From Symbiodinium natans (taxonomy: Eukaryota; Sar; Dinophyceae; Suessiales; Symbiodiniaceae): a DNA stretch of 64,000 nt. Below are positions 26,053-38,500 of this stretch, one piece after another. Below the pieces are notes generated by a model. That model had not been told where the DNA came from. It ran no database searches and saw only the letters and a program-made list of their open reading frames with translations. The stretch covers positions 194,001 to 258,000 of the forward strand of contig CAJNDS010001546.1 of assembly GCA_905221605.1 (NCBI GenBank), in the 5' to 3' direction. The number at the start of each line of letters is the position of its first letter. Within the stretch, counting starts at the first letter, position 1. The translations under genes were made by a program, and so were the position numbers.

Positions 26053-28368
26053 CTGTGGCGCTAACTTCGGATAAGAGCCTCTTGCCCCCAACTGCCCCAA
26101 CTGCCTTTTGGAAGCGGAAGGGACGAGCATCACTTGTGCCCGAGTGCCCGCACGCGAACCCTCAGCAGGAAGAGGAGTCAGAGCCTTTTTCAACGGAAAG
26201 CTGCTGCACCGTGTCAGGACTACGGAATACCGCGGACATTCCATGTCAGCACCCAAAAGGGAAAGCGCCCTTCGAGAACTTCAGCTCCCCGCTTCGGCTA
26301 CGGAGAGCAGCGACTTCCTTTGAAGGCAGACCGAGAGAATAAAGAAACGCTCGGCTTTGGCCTTTGTCGCTTTTTCGCACGTGTGCAAATGTTGGGGTTT
26401 GACGGGATGTTTTGGTGGACGTGCTAGGACTGCTGGCAGGTGCCTCTCAGACCGCGCCTCGGCAGCCTTGTTTGGAGAAGGGTGGGGTCTCCAGGTTTCT
26501 GCATTGACTCAGAATGTGAGAGTGTACTGTCGATATGGTCAAGAAAAACTTACGCGTCAGTCGAGCACCATCGAGCACCTGCGTGCCTGAGCTCTAAGCA
26601 CTGCAGGGGAGTAGAAAACATACCCGGGCGGCAAATTCAGGTTATCACCAAACGGCAACAATCCCCAGCTGCCCAAGAGGAGGCACGTGCACTTTGCATG
26701 CATGTTATATCTTGCTATGCATTGAGGGCTGCAGGTGATGTGCAACCAGCTACTAGGCGAGCTGGCGAGAAAAGTAGTTAGCGACAGTTAGCGGGTCTTA
26801 GGAGTTTGCTTGCGGCCCGAGGGCCCGAGGGCCCGAGGGCAAGATGTCAGTCCGGGACAGACACGGTGTTCGTCAGCACCTGCTGAGACGCAAAACACCC
26901 GGAGGCAACTCTGGGAGTTTCAGGTTCCCCGGGCTTCGGAGACCTTTATGGCACAGAGCCTCTTTTCTTTAGTTGACTCTTCTCCACCGGTTCTGAAGCC
27001 TCGAAACTGCACACAAACCACAACAGAGAAGAACAAGAGAGAAGCACGAGCGAGCCCCAACACATTTGAAACGATTCGCATGTCGCATGGGGGGGTGGAG
27101 GAAACAAAACAACCCTCAAAGGCAATTTCCTTGAGGTGTATCGAGAGCCTTAGGCCTTAGGGAGTCTGAGGAAGGCTTCTCGGGCTTCAGGAGCTTCAAG
27201 GGATTCTTGGGGTCCCAGGCGAGGGTTTAGGAGTGGCAGGGTTGCGGCTTAGGATCTCACAACCTGAACCAACTTTCGCGTTCAATCTCACAAGAGGGCA
27301 AAACATCTTTGAAGGTCTTCAAGGTGCCATGCTCTAGGAATTCACAGCCTTTCTGCGGAGGGCGAGTTGAACAGTGAAGTGGAGCTCATGCCCTGAAACC
27401 CGCTACCCTCGATGTGCCTTGGCGAAGTCCTTAAGATCCTGGCAAAAGAAGGGGGCCAAAGATAAGACAACCGGAGGTTCCCCGAAAAGGGTTAGAATCA
27501 AACTGCGGGCAAGCTTTAATCCGCAAATACCCCGGGAAGTACCGGGTCATGGTTATGGATAAGTTGGAGGATGGTTATGGATGGTTGTGGATGGTTATGG
27601 AATGGTTTGGCTGGGTCCAAGCGTGCCCCTCGTAAGCCCGAAAGGCTCGCCCTTCAGAAACTTTGGGGGTCGCCGCTTTGGGGGCTAAAGAGGGTTTCAC
27701 ACAAAGGGCATCCTACAGCAGGCCGTTTCTCGGGGGGATTGCGGGTGGTGTTTATGACTTCGGACAGCGTTGGGGGTAAATTGAGAGTTGGGGGCCTGAG
27801 GTTCAGAACGGCTTCCAGGCCGCTCGGGGCCTACATCTAGTTCAGGGCCCCGACAGATTCTTGACCAACCTGAACAACCCAAAGCAGCTCTTCACGCAGC
27901 TCTTCCCTGTGGCGTGGCGTTGGGTAGTTGGGGTCAGCTGGGGGGGAAGCCCTTCCCTGGGGGGGCCAGCACGAGCTTGGTCGCGGAGGTCTTTTCGCCA
28001 CTCGACTCAATGCAGAGAGGTTTCGAGTCCTGACCTTTGATGCCTTTGATACGCCTCGTTTGACTTTTCGGTAGAAACCGGCCTCCTGCTCCTCCTGCTT
28101 GAGATCTCCACATTCTTTTGCGCGCGAGTGCCGCGAGTGTCCCTTTTTTTCCGCGCCAGGGGCTGAGCTTAGGAGTTCCGATGAGTTCCTTGTCCTTTGA
28201 AGAAGCTCTTGAATTGTTGAGAGCTCTGGGACTTCAACGGCCTTGACATCAATGACCCTTCAAAGTTTGAGGAGGTAGCAGCCAGCGCCAAATGTCCAAG
28301 AACCACCCGACTAAACCTGAAACAACTCTGAGCCCAAAGCAGCTCTCAACATTCGCACATTCGCCCGC
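26053..28368. other. No gene recognised
   Basis: Several ORFs below 120 codons, none convincing. A short GGGCCCGAG triplet repeat lies at about 26815-26840 and a GGTTATGGAT repeat at about 27548-27602. Confidence 0.35.
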
Positions 28369-28431
28369 CTGCTTCCGGGGATCCTCCGTGCGGGGGTCCT
28401 GTGCCATGAGCTCAAAGGGCACCCGGATGTC
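28369..28431 (-). CDS. Candidate 21-codon exon, unknown gene
   Basis: Preceded by CTGCAG and followed by a GC donor, this exon encodes DIRVPFELMAQDPRTEDPRK plus Gln in phase 0-0, with strongly coding-like codon use. It is on the same strand as, and downstream of, the last dehydrogenase exon (31033). It could be a C-terminal exon of that gene, but the sequence does not match the usual SDR C-terminus, so I keep it separate. Confidence 0.35.
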
Positions 28432-29077
28432 CTGCAGGGGCTTCCAGGCCCTCAACGTCCCCTTTCCGCCCTTCGTGAGCTCGTGAACACCGGCACGTAC
28501 TCGTTCCCCACATTTCTGGTCTAATTCCTGTGTTCACTTCGCTCCACCCGCTCACCGGTGGTTCCAGTTCATTATGGGACACTGCAAGACTTCTGGATCG
28601 TAAGAGCGACTTCCAAGCAAACGCTGCCTAACAAAGCTATGCTTGAAGGTGGAAGCGGAATAGGACGCTATTCCGTGTACCTGCAAGGGGACAAGAAACC
28701 TAAGAGATTACCCTCAATATCCCTCAATGCTGTTGGTTTGTAGTGGCCTATTCTGGCGATGCAAGGGTTTCGCAGCTTTTTCTCCAGCTTTGATGCGATT
28801 TCAGTGACTTGACTGAAGCCATGTCAATTCCCAGCCCTTGAGGATCTTTACGCCTCCCAAGCGCTGGACTCACAAAACAAACTCACAAGCCAACAGAGTT
28901 GACTGCTAAGTTTAATGCAAGAGATGCTTCGCCGTCTTGGGCGTTGGGGCTTCGGTTCTGTTGGATTCGACAACGGAGCCTTGCTGGCCAACGGACCCCC
29001 TGGCTCCACCAGCCATCGCAGACCTCCAAAAAAGCGCTCAGACACAAAAGAAATTATTGAGCATGCATATGTGCTTA

Positions 29078-29160
29078 GGCTTGGGCTTGGGCTTGGGCTT
29101 GGGCTTGGGCTTGGGCTTGGGCTTGGGCTTGGGCTTGGGCTTGGGCTTTGGCTTTGGCTG
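29078..29160. repeat. (TTGGGC)n hexanucleotide repeat
   Basis: About 11 tandem TTGGGC units, ending in TTTGGC variants. It is open in all plus frames and gives artefactual (Leu-Gly)n peptides. Confidence 0.9.
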
Positions 29161-30517
29161 GGGCTACGGGTCTCGTATTTAAAGTCCCTAAACCCCTGAA
29201 CATCCTGAACCCGCGAATCAAGCTTGCAGGCTTGGTCTCAACTCCCACATTCAATGGGGTGGGGAGTGGAGTCAGATCTCCAAGGGACTTGGCGGCAGCT
29301 TGTCCGGAAGGAAGGCTGGCAAGAGGTAGCCTGGACTTGGCTATGGGATTTGAGATTTGGCAAGTGACACCCTAGACCAGTCGGGACCGCCAGACTCAAA
29401 CCATAGGGCCCTGAGCCCACACCTGAACACCTTAGAGGTCGATCGGCATAGGATTCATAGGCGTTGAGGACCATGAACCTCGAACCCTGTAAACCAAACC
29501 CTCTCAACCCTGTACCTCCTTCAACCGATAATCGCCAAGCTTCCAATCCTGAGCAAAATTTCTCACAGAGCGTACTTTCTTGTGCTCTTCCAAGCTAAAC
29601 GGGCTCCCCGAATCCACCGACCCAGACTCCCAGACCCCGCACTTGTTCCGCGCCACCCAGCGAGCGGATGGATGCTGCCGGTTCTCTGTCAGGGCCATAA
29701 AGCCTTGGGCCCCAGCCTTTTGGCTTTGGGGGTGGGCTGATGTGAGGAGTCAAAACGTTTCAGCAGTGTTTCAGCCCTCTACAAGCCTCAGCACAGCGGA
29801 GCCTGCGATTCCCTAAAGACCTCAGAGCGATGCAGAGGCGCCAAGAGACTCGGCGGCGACCGTCCCAGGTGCCCCGCCGTCACGCAGACCAAGGTCCTCT
29901 CTGCACCAAGCGTTGCGAGCAGTAGCATTCGAGAGCAGCCGGGGGGGGGGGGGGGGGCGGGCATCTGGACACCCATGACACCCACACAGCCGGATCAGGT
30001 CCCTTACTCCAAACGAGAGCTCCTCTCCTTCTAATTGAAAATGCATGAGGAGGAACTCACTCAGGGCACTGTCTCGCATCAGTTGTGCCTGTTCTGAGAA
30101 GCACTCAAAAGCACGATCTTATCACCCGTCCCGCGCGCCCTCTGCCACAACGCAGACACGGCTCGTGAGGCCCCCAGAGCCTTGGCGCGAAGATGTAATC
30201 TAGAGCACGAAAAGAAAGTCAAAGAACAAAGTGAAGATCAAAAATCTTAGAAGCAGGCGCGGGCCTACCAACCCGAGACTCGCCCTGCGCTTGAACCCGT
30301 AAGTATCAAGACTTAAAAAAGAACAAAAAAAAAACATCTCCAATCCCAAGTTACGCCCAACACAAGCTGAAGAGCAGGACTTGATTTTTTGTGCGCCTGT
30401 CGGCTTTCAACCTGTATGCTCTGATTGCGAAGATTGCGAAGATTGCGAAACCAGTTCAACGAGGTACTCTGAAGTTGGCTTCACCCCGCGAAGCGAACAA
30501 AACAGCGACCTGAATTG

Positions 30518-30547
30518 CCCCCCCCCCCCCCCCCCCCCCCAAAAAAA
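30518..30547. repeat. C23-A7 homopolymer pair
   Basis: A run of 23 C followed directly by seven A. Similar long C or G runs occur at 1993-2010, 5052-5068, 20612-20628, 29941-29957 and 33810-33829, so long G/C homopolymers are a general property of this DNA. Confidence 0.85.
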
Positions 30548-31032
30548 TGGGTTTGCCAATGCAACCCTAATCAACCAACAACCCGAATTGCTGGACAGCG
30601 AGCCAGGGTCTAGACTGCCCCCCCCTTCCGATTTCTCCGACACTTCTCCGAAATCCTAGAACCCTTTTGGCTGAGCGGCTGAGCAAAGGGGGTTTGCGAA
30701 TCGCGGGCTCCTGCAACATGGAGGGGTGTACGACTCAAGCACCATGTTGAGGTTGCTCAGCTTCAGGGATTTCCAGTTTGGATCTTCGGCGCAGCTTCAA
30801 CCCCGCTGCTGGGCTTTCAGAAACCATCATTCGGAGAAGCGCCGTTATTCGTGCCAGGAGGGAAGGATGGAAAAGGGAAGATTATGGAACAGAGGGTCCA
30901 GCGGTGCATGCTGATCCATAGGTCGAGCATCCAAGATTCCGTCCCAAAACCGAAGCCCGGTTCTACAAACAGCTAAACTTCTCCACACACAAGGGACCGA
31001 GAGCCCTTGGCCCCGTTTGGTCCCCTGCCCAC

Positions 31033-34000
31033 CTCTGCAAGGCGTGTGATCACACGACCCGTCAGCAGCGGGCTTTCGCAAACCACCTGAGCGCAGCCCG
31101 AGTAAGGGAACGGAAGGGAGCTTTACTCTAAGCTGCCCTGAGCAAGTCTTCAGCGCGACGCTTCAGATTTAGATTTGGTGCAGTCGCTCTATGGTTGAAA
31201 CACTGCAAACATGACATTGGCGAGTACGGTCGTAACTTGAAGCCAGCCGGTATCCTGCAAACCTCCCAAGGGTACCCACAACGCAGTGCCACATGGAGTG
31301 CTCGCTCAGACGCCTACCATGTCCAAGAGCCAAGCCCCAACAAAAAACCGAAAACTCCCAGTGGTCTAAAACCCAAGGCCAGGATTTCTTCCATCCAGGT
31401 TCCAGACCTTAGAGGTGCTTAGAGGTACTCAGGGAACTTCGGGCTCCTAAACATGCAATTATTCTCTCTACATCCCTTCTAAGAGTTCCTCCCCTGATCC
31501 CCTCCTTCTGCAGTCCCCTTTCGACTTCTGTTTCCAAACCACTGAAGACCTGAATCACAGAGGATCCCCCGCAAGCTCTGGCGCCGCTTTCGCCTTTCGT
31601 TTGGGGACCCAGGCATTGGGATCGCGGCCGCCCGTCACCTCAGGGTTCACTCCTCTCTCACGAGAGAAGACTCTCCAGTCCTCCAGTCAGGACTCCACGG
31701 ACTCCACAGAGAGAGATAGAGAGAGGGAGCCCCCTCCTCAGGGTTTTCGGGCGTTTCGGGCGGTTCAGGGTGGTTCAGGGCCTCGGCTTCAGCAGCAAAG
31801 CGCAAAAGAAAAAAAAAAAAAAAAAAGGGGGGGCGCATTTTGTGTGTTTTCCTCGTGCAGTTTGCAGGAGCAGGGTGGGCCATACCGGGTCGGCTGAGTG
31901 CATCTGGGCTGCGCGGTTGATCCTTTCCACGTCGCCCTTCTCATACCTGAGCAAAAGCCCCCGTAAAAACGACACAAAGCATGAAGCCCTGTTGGAGATG
32001 TAGGCTTCCCCAAGCCGGCGTCAGCTTACACGCGAGTGCCCAGGAGTTGAAGTGTCAGCCCGGCCCTCTAGACGAACACCACACGCGAGAAAAAAGGAAA
32101 CCTGATAGGAGCCACGAACCCGAATGCAGAAAGCAGTCACCTATGACGGACCACCACCACGGACCACCACCACACCACGGACCACCGCCACGGACCACCC
32201 CCACGGACCACCCCCACGGACCGCCACCACGGACCACCACCACGGACCACCATCACGGACCACCACCACGGACCACCATCACGGACCACCACCACGGACC
32301 ACCATCACAGCCACGGGACCACCACCACGGGACCACCACCACGGGACCACCACCACGGGACCACCACCACCACCACCACCACCGCCACCACCACCACCAC
32401 CACCACCACCACCGGACCACCACCACGGGACCACCACCACGGGACCTCCACCACGAACCACCACCACGAGACCACCACACCACCACGGGACCACCACCAC
32501 GACGGACCACCACCACGACAGACCACCACCACGACCGACCACCACCACGGAACGCCACGCGGAACGCCACGGGACGTGCGTGCCGTGGAGATCCCCGTCA
32601 GCTTGACGGATTCGGAAACGCCGCGGGCACACGCATCCTGTGGAGTTCCCCCTTAGCTTGACGGATTCGGAACGCCGCGGGCACACGCGTCCTGTGCAGT
32701 TCCCCCTTAGCTTGACGGATTCGGAACGCCGCGGGCGCACGCGTCCTGTGAAGTTTCTCCTTAGCTTGACGGATTCGGAACGCCGCGGGCGCACGCGTCC
32801 TGTGGAGTTTCTCCTTAGCTTGACGGATTCGGAACGCCGCGGGCACACGCGTCCTGTGGAGTTCCCCCTTAGCTTGACGGATTCGGAACGCCGCGGGCAC
32901 ACGCGTCCTGTGGAGGTTCCCCTTAGCTTGACGGATTCGGAACGCCGCGGGCACACGCGTCCTGCGGAGTTCCCCCATAGCCTGACGGATTCGGAACGCC
33001 GCGGGGACACGCATCCTGTGGAGTTCCCCCTTAACAGCGCACGTGACGCGCTTTGCGGACGCTTTGCGGACGCTTGCAGACGCTTCACGAACACAACGCA
33101 ACGACGTTTGGTAACCTCCTAACCCCCAGACCCCCAACTTTAAAACGGGAACCCTTCTGCGGAGCATTCGGGAAAAACCGCACGAAACTGAGCACAGCCC
33201 CAGACACGACCGAAAATTGAGCGAAGACCAACCCAAACCAACGGGTGCATTTTGGTTGCAAGGATTGGACGAACTCGGTGTAGACCACCCCGGGCCAAAT
33301 GCCTCGGGCTGCTTTACTTGTGTGTCCCCAACGTTGCATAAAACGAAGGTTTTGATTGGACTCGACTCGAGGTGCTCTACGGCGCTCTGGGCAGTTCTGG
33401 GCTATCAAAGAGCGGCTCTCGAGATGGCCCTCGCTTGTCTCAAGCATGGCAAATGTCAGGGGCCGTAGTAGCGGCCAACGGCGCCAGCCTGTTCATGAGT
33501 ACTGGGGGTTATGAAAAGCACCTCTTCATTGCTCACCATGTTCGTGGAACCAGAACCTGATTTCTATTAAGCAAAAGAATTTTCGCCCCCGCAACCACCC
33601 CACCTTCACAGGCCCATCTTTGCACAGCGGTGTAGGTTGATGACCGAAACACCAACCCGAAAGATTAAGATGACTCCCTCAAATCTAATGTGAAAGGACA
33701 CAGTATGAGCACCATCTTTCGGCAGCCACTAGGAAGTAAAGGTGCTTTGCAAGCCCGGGGAGCAAGAACCGTGCTAAGACCTGGTAGGTTTGTAACTGGA
33801 TCTCATCATCCCCCCCCCCCCCCCCCCCCAGGCGCAAAAGCCAAGGTCAACATTAGAGAATGAAGAGACAGAAGATTGACCCTTCCATAAAGAAGTGGGA
33901 TCGGACTTTCCAAACAAGATTGATTCGTTGTTGAGTTGTTGCTGCTTGATCCGTAATAGCTACCTTCCATCGGCACTACAGATTACTTGCGGAAGTTGTC

Positions 34001-34431
34001 CTTACACGAATCTCAGTTCCTACGTGCGAAAAAAGATTGACGATCAAGAGCCTCTCTTGAGTCTTTATCTTGCCCCCTGCCAGACCCAGACCCCCGAATC
34101 AAGATTTCCGGAAAGAAGCACTCGAGGAAATATCTTGGCTCCAAGGTTCTGGGCTTGGATAACATTGCGAACCTAGATTCTGTGGTAATCCCCCCCCCTC
34201 AAGCAAGCTAGCTGCTGTTGTTGGGCCACAAGCTGCAGGCTCAGAGCTGGAAGTGTCATAACCTTGTGACCCAGGGAGGGTTACAGGCCCAAAGTCGACT
34301 TCGCCCATTGACCATTGAAACTCTCAAACATACTCAAACCATTCTTCCGGGATGCTCACGCAGTCAATGCCCAGCGGACCAAACTCCACCTCTCCAACGC
34401 TCTCCGCTTCTCATAGGTAGTTATGTCGGTT

Positions 34432-34477
<46 letters not shown>

Positions 34478-35460
34478 ACAGGGACAGAGACAGGGACAGG
34501 GACAGAGACAGAGACAGAGACAGAGACAGAGACAGAGACAGAGGCAGAGAGATAGACAGAGAGATAGAGATAGAGATAAGAGATAAGAGATAAGAGATAA
34601 GAGATAAGAGATAAGAGATAAGAGATAAGAGATAAGAGATAAGAGATAAGAGATAAGAGATAAGAGATTAGAGATTAGAGATTAGAGATTAGAGATTAGA
34701 GATTAGAGATAGAGATAGAGAGAGAGAAAAGGGGGAAAGAGATGTGGTGTCAAAAGGAACCGCTTCTCATCAACAGAGGACAGATGTGCCGAACGACACT
34801 GCATGAGCTCCCAAAGCCTGAAGCCCATCCTGAGACCATGACATTGCGGAAACGTTACTTACTTATAGGGCCTTAGGCATCAACTCGGACAACGAACCGT
34901 TCCCATGAGCCGAACCATCCGGAAGATCCAAAACTGCAAAAAAAAAAAAAAACAACCCAAAGACCGCGACACCTGCAGATCGCGAACTAGCCGGTCACCT
35001 CAAGCAGGGTTGAAAATGAAAGGCTTCAGGTTTGCAATCGGAGTCTGGGCAACGCGCTCCAGAGTTTGTTCCGAGATTCTCCACCGTGCAATCCGTGCAA
35101 GGGTTGAGAGTTTCAGGATTTTGGCTTTGCGAGCCTGGACATGTTTCTATGCCTATGGACCAAGCGGAAAGGTCCCTTTGCTGATTGCCTGCAGGGGTCG
35201 ACAGTGCAGGTGATCAAGGTATTGCTCGACCAATCAAAGGGCTCTGCCTGCTGGACCTGGCCTGCACAGCACCCTGCACTTTGCCAGATGTTTCAAGCTT
35301 GAGACTCAGAACCCTGAACCCGCACAGTCGTTCAATACCTCAATGTCCCCCCCCCCCTTTGCAAATCAGCCACCAAACTCCCCCGAACACCTACACACCA
35401 TACCCCCAAACCCCAGACCGCGGTAGCTGCAGCTGCAGCTGCAGCTGCAGCTACAGCTGC

Positions 35461-35511
<51 letters not shown>

Positions 35512-38500
35512 GCGTCTGAGCCACTCCCAGCCTTTGCTACACCGTAGGCAGTGGCGTAGTAGTACCTTCTTCAACAGAAGAACCCCCCAAAAAACACATT
35601 AATTAACGAATTAATAACTAATTAATACAATACTAATACTAATAAAAAGATAAAAATCATAGTCATAACCAACATGGTGGAGTGTGGAGTCTCTAGCAAA
35701 GGCTCCTGGAAGCAGCAGTTTGTGGCCCGTCACCGCCGTTTGCACCCTCTTAGCACCGATAAAATTTCGCCGAGGAAGTCCCAGCCGAGATGCGTGACTG
35801 CAGCGGGAGCCGATGTCACACACAGCCTTTGACAAAGCAAACGTCTCAGCATCACATGGAATTCTGGACTCAAGGGTTCAGGACGTTCCAAGCATTTGCC
35901 TTTTCTGCAAGTCTTTTGGTTCAACAGCCCTAGGATTCCGGGGCGCCGGGCCTGGATATTTCAGATCTTTGGGCTGTCAGCAGTTCCAGGTTTGGTGCTC
36001 ACCGGCCTTCATGACAACTCTGACTTTGGGGTAGGTGCTCTACATTGAGCTGTCATCTTACACCCGAGGATCAATGCAAGCACGGATGTTCACAACACTG
36101 GGCCGCGTATCCGAATCTGAGAAGGAAGCTCCAGGCCCTGAGCAAAAAAGATGTCTAGATCTCACAGGAACCCACATGTCCAACAAAGCCCTAATCCCAA
36201 CCCAGACAACCATACCAAGAAGCAATCCTCAACAAAATCAAGGACCGAATACAAAACTCAAGCCGACAAACACCCCAAACATGTTCAAACTTGAAACTTG
36301 AAACCTTTCTGGGGCGCTCACAAAGGTCGCCAATCACCACTGGCAGCGTTCAGCCTTTTCACTAGCTTTCTGGGTCACAGTGTCAACAGGCAAGTTTCAA
36401 TTTCTCTGAAGTCGACATGCCCGCCCTCCTGCCCCAAGCGGCTTGACAAGCTACCTCATTGTGGCCCCGCCAAGCAAAGAAACCATTTTGTTCAGCTCTC
36501 TTGCTCTGCTACACACTACTGATGCGGCCAGAAGGGCAGGAGGGGTGCAGCATAATAGGAGGACACGTAGTGCGACCGAAGGCCCACTCCTCAGCGCAAA
36601 GGACATCCATTTCCGAAGGCTTCAAGAGTTTCTGGGGTGCGGCAAGGACTCAGAAGTTTGAGAGGCTTGAGCTGCTGAGAAATTCTGGCCGACCAAAGCC
36701 TAGCTTGCGCCCCTGCCCCTAGAACCTCGTGGCTGAAGGCTTGCTGACCCTAACATGATGCAGTGCAAAGCTTTGCACCAACAAAGCAGTGCTTTGCTGC
36801 AGTGCTTTGCTGCAGTGCTTTGCTGCAGTGCTTTGCTGTGCACGGCCGTATTCTCGCCTCAAACAAAACAGAACCTGCGGCAAAACTGTGCCGAACAGAG
36901 CAGTTAGTTACAGACCCTGTTTTATCAGTCTGTATGCGGTCGTGCCAAAACTGAACCTCCGCCCTAACTCAAAAAAAACACTGTCATCGCAGCGAGGTTC
37001 GGTGTACATCATCCCACACTTGCAGAGGTAGCTCGAAGAACTTGGCGCCCTGTGCGAATCACAAGAAGGGCTAACGAAGTCTAATTATTGCGGGCTAATG
37101 AGGGCTAGGGCAAATTGCCATGAGCAACCTACATGTTCGGACCGTGAGCAACCAAAGCTACATGTACAGGATCTGACAGGAGCATCCTCGAAGTCCCCTT
37201 CTCGTCCATTCACACAGGCAGTAATCGGCATCATGCCGCGCCTTGCCAAGGAGCTCATCACTCTTGGCGTCTCGCTGGGCGGGGTCCTCCCCCCACGTCC
37301 CCACGTGGTTTCGAGTGCAAAGCTCAGCGTGCAAGATTCCGGTACCTACGGATCGAGTGAAAACCATGGAACAAGGGGGCCTAGAACGAACTACCCAAGC
37401 GTCAGCTTCCTGGAAGGCATTGTTCACCAAGATGTCGAGCTTTCCGCCCTAGGAGTCTTGCTGGGGGCGGTCACAGAAGACGAGATCAGGCAGTTTGGCG
37501 TTTGTTGACTCAGTCGGGTTTTGGGCTCAATGCTCAAGGCTCAAAGCTTTCCGCAGCCCTAAAGCTAAAATCCTCACACACCAAGTCGTCAGGTCAACTC
37601 CGCACCGAAGAACCCAAATGCACTGATTTCTGCAACTCTGGTGCCGTCTGCACCTGAATCCTGAGCGATTGGATCAGCACTTATGTGCACATGTCAGCAC
37701 ATGTCCGCACATGTCCGCACGCACCACGCTACTGGATCCCTGCTACCCCTTGGGGCCTCGGCGCCCGAAGCCAGCGTGTGGTTTGTGCCTCTGAGGCTGG
37801 TATAGTGGCTTCGTCATTCCTTACGGGGCCCTGCCCCCTGAAGCCCAAAGATTTTTTGAGAAAAGGTGCCGCGCAAAGGCATCTTTGACCTGCTCGTCCA
37901 CAGCATGGTCACAGATGACCGCCACGCCTTCGGCAGCGGGTTTAAGCTTGTAGGGTTGAGGGCCAGGATGCTATGAGGCACCTACAGCTTTCATTTTTGC
38001 TGCGACAATCGTCGTCGTGGCAGGAGCAGGAAGACTTGCCTTCGATGGGGACATCGCACTCCATGCCCGATGCACAGTACGAAAACATGGGAAAACTTTC
38101 GGACACTGCATAAACAAGCCAAGGGTATCAGCTAGCAATTGCGCGAGTGGGCGAGTGACTCACCGACCGACTGGCTGGCTGAGTGAGTGAGTGAATCCTG
38201 AAGAGAGTGAGTGAGTGGGTGAGTAGGTGAGTGGGTGAGTGGGTGAGTGGGTGAGTGGGTGAGTGGGTGAGTGGGTGAGTGGGTGCGTGCGTGAGTGAGT
38301 GAGGGGAGCGTGGGGGTGGGGGAGGAAGGCCCCTCGAATGTTGTCGTCGACAATGCTGTGACTGTGACAGTTAACAGCACGTGCACCACTGTGGAGGTGC
38401 AAGCATGTGCCTTGAGATTCCAAGTTTCCTGTGCCTGTTGGCCTATTCCTGCTCACAGTGAACACTGCCTTTTCGGGTGGATTGTCCACTGCTGGCCCGG

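Noticed and set aside
32279-33094. 271-codon minus frame with [13 protein letters not shown] repeats as a repeat-protein gene
   Set aside because: The 54-bp unit is open on both strands and lies within a dehydrogenase intron; half of the frame is CCACCACGGA repeat. Kept only as a finding.
35730-35840. SDR active-site exon reading FALSKAVCD
   Set aside because: K-A-x-C-D matches by eye but the catalytic Tyr is Phe, flanking residues do not match and no clean phase join was found.
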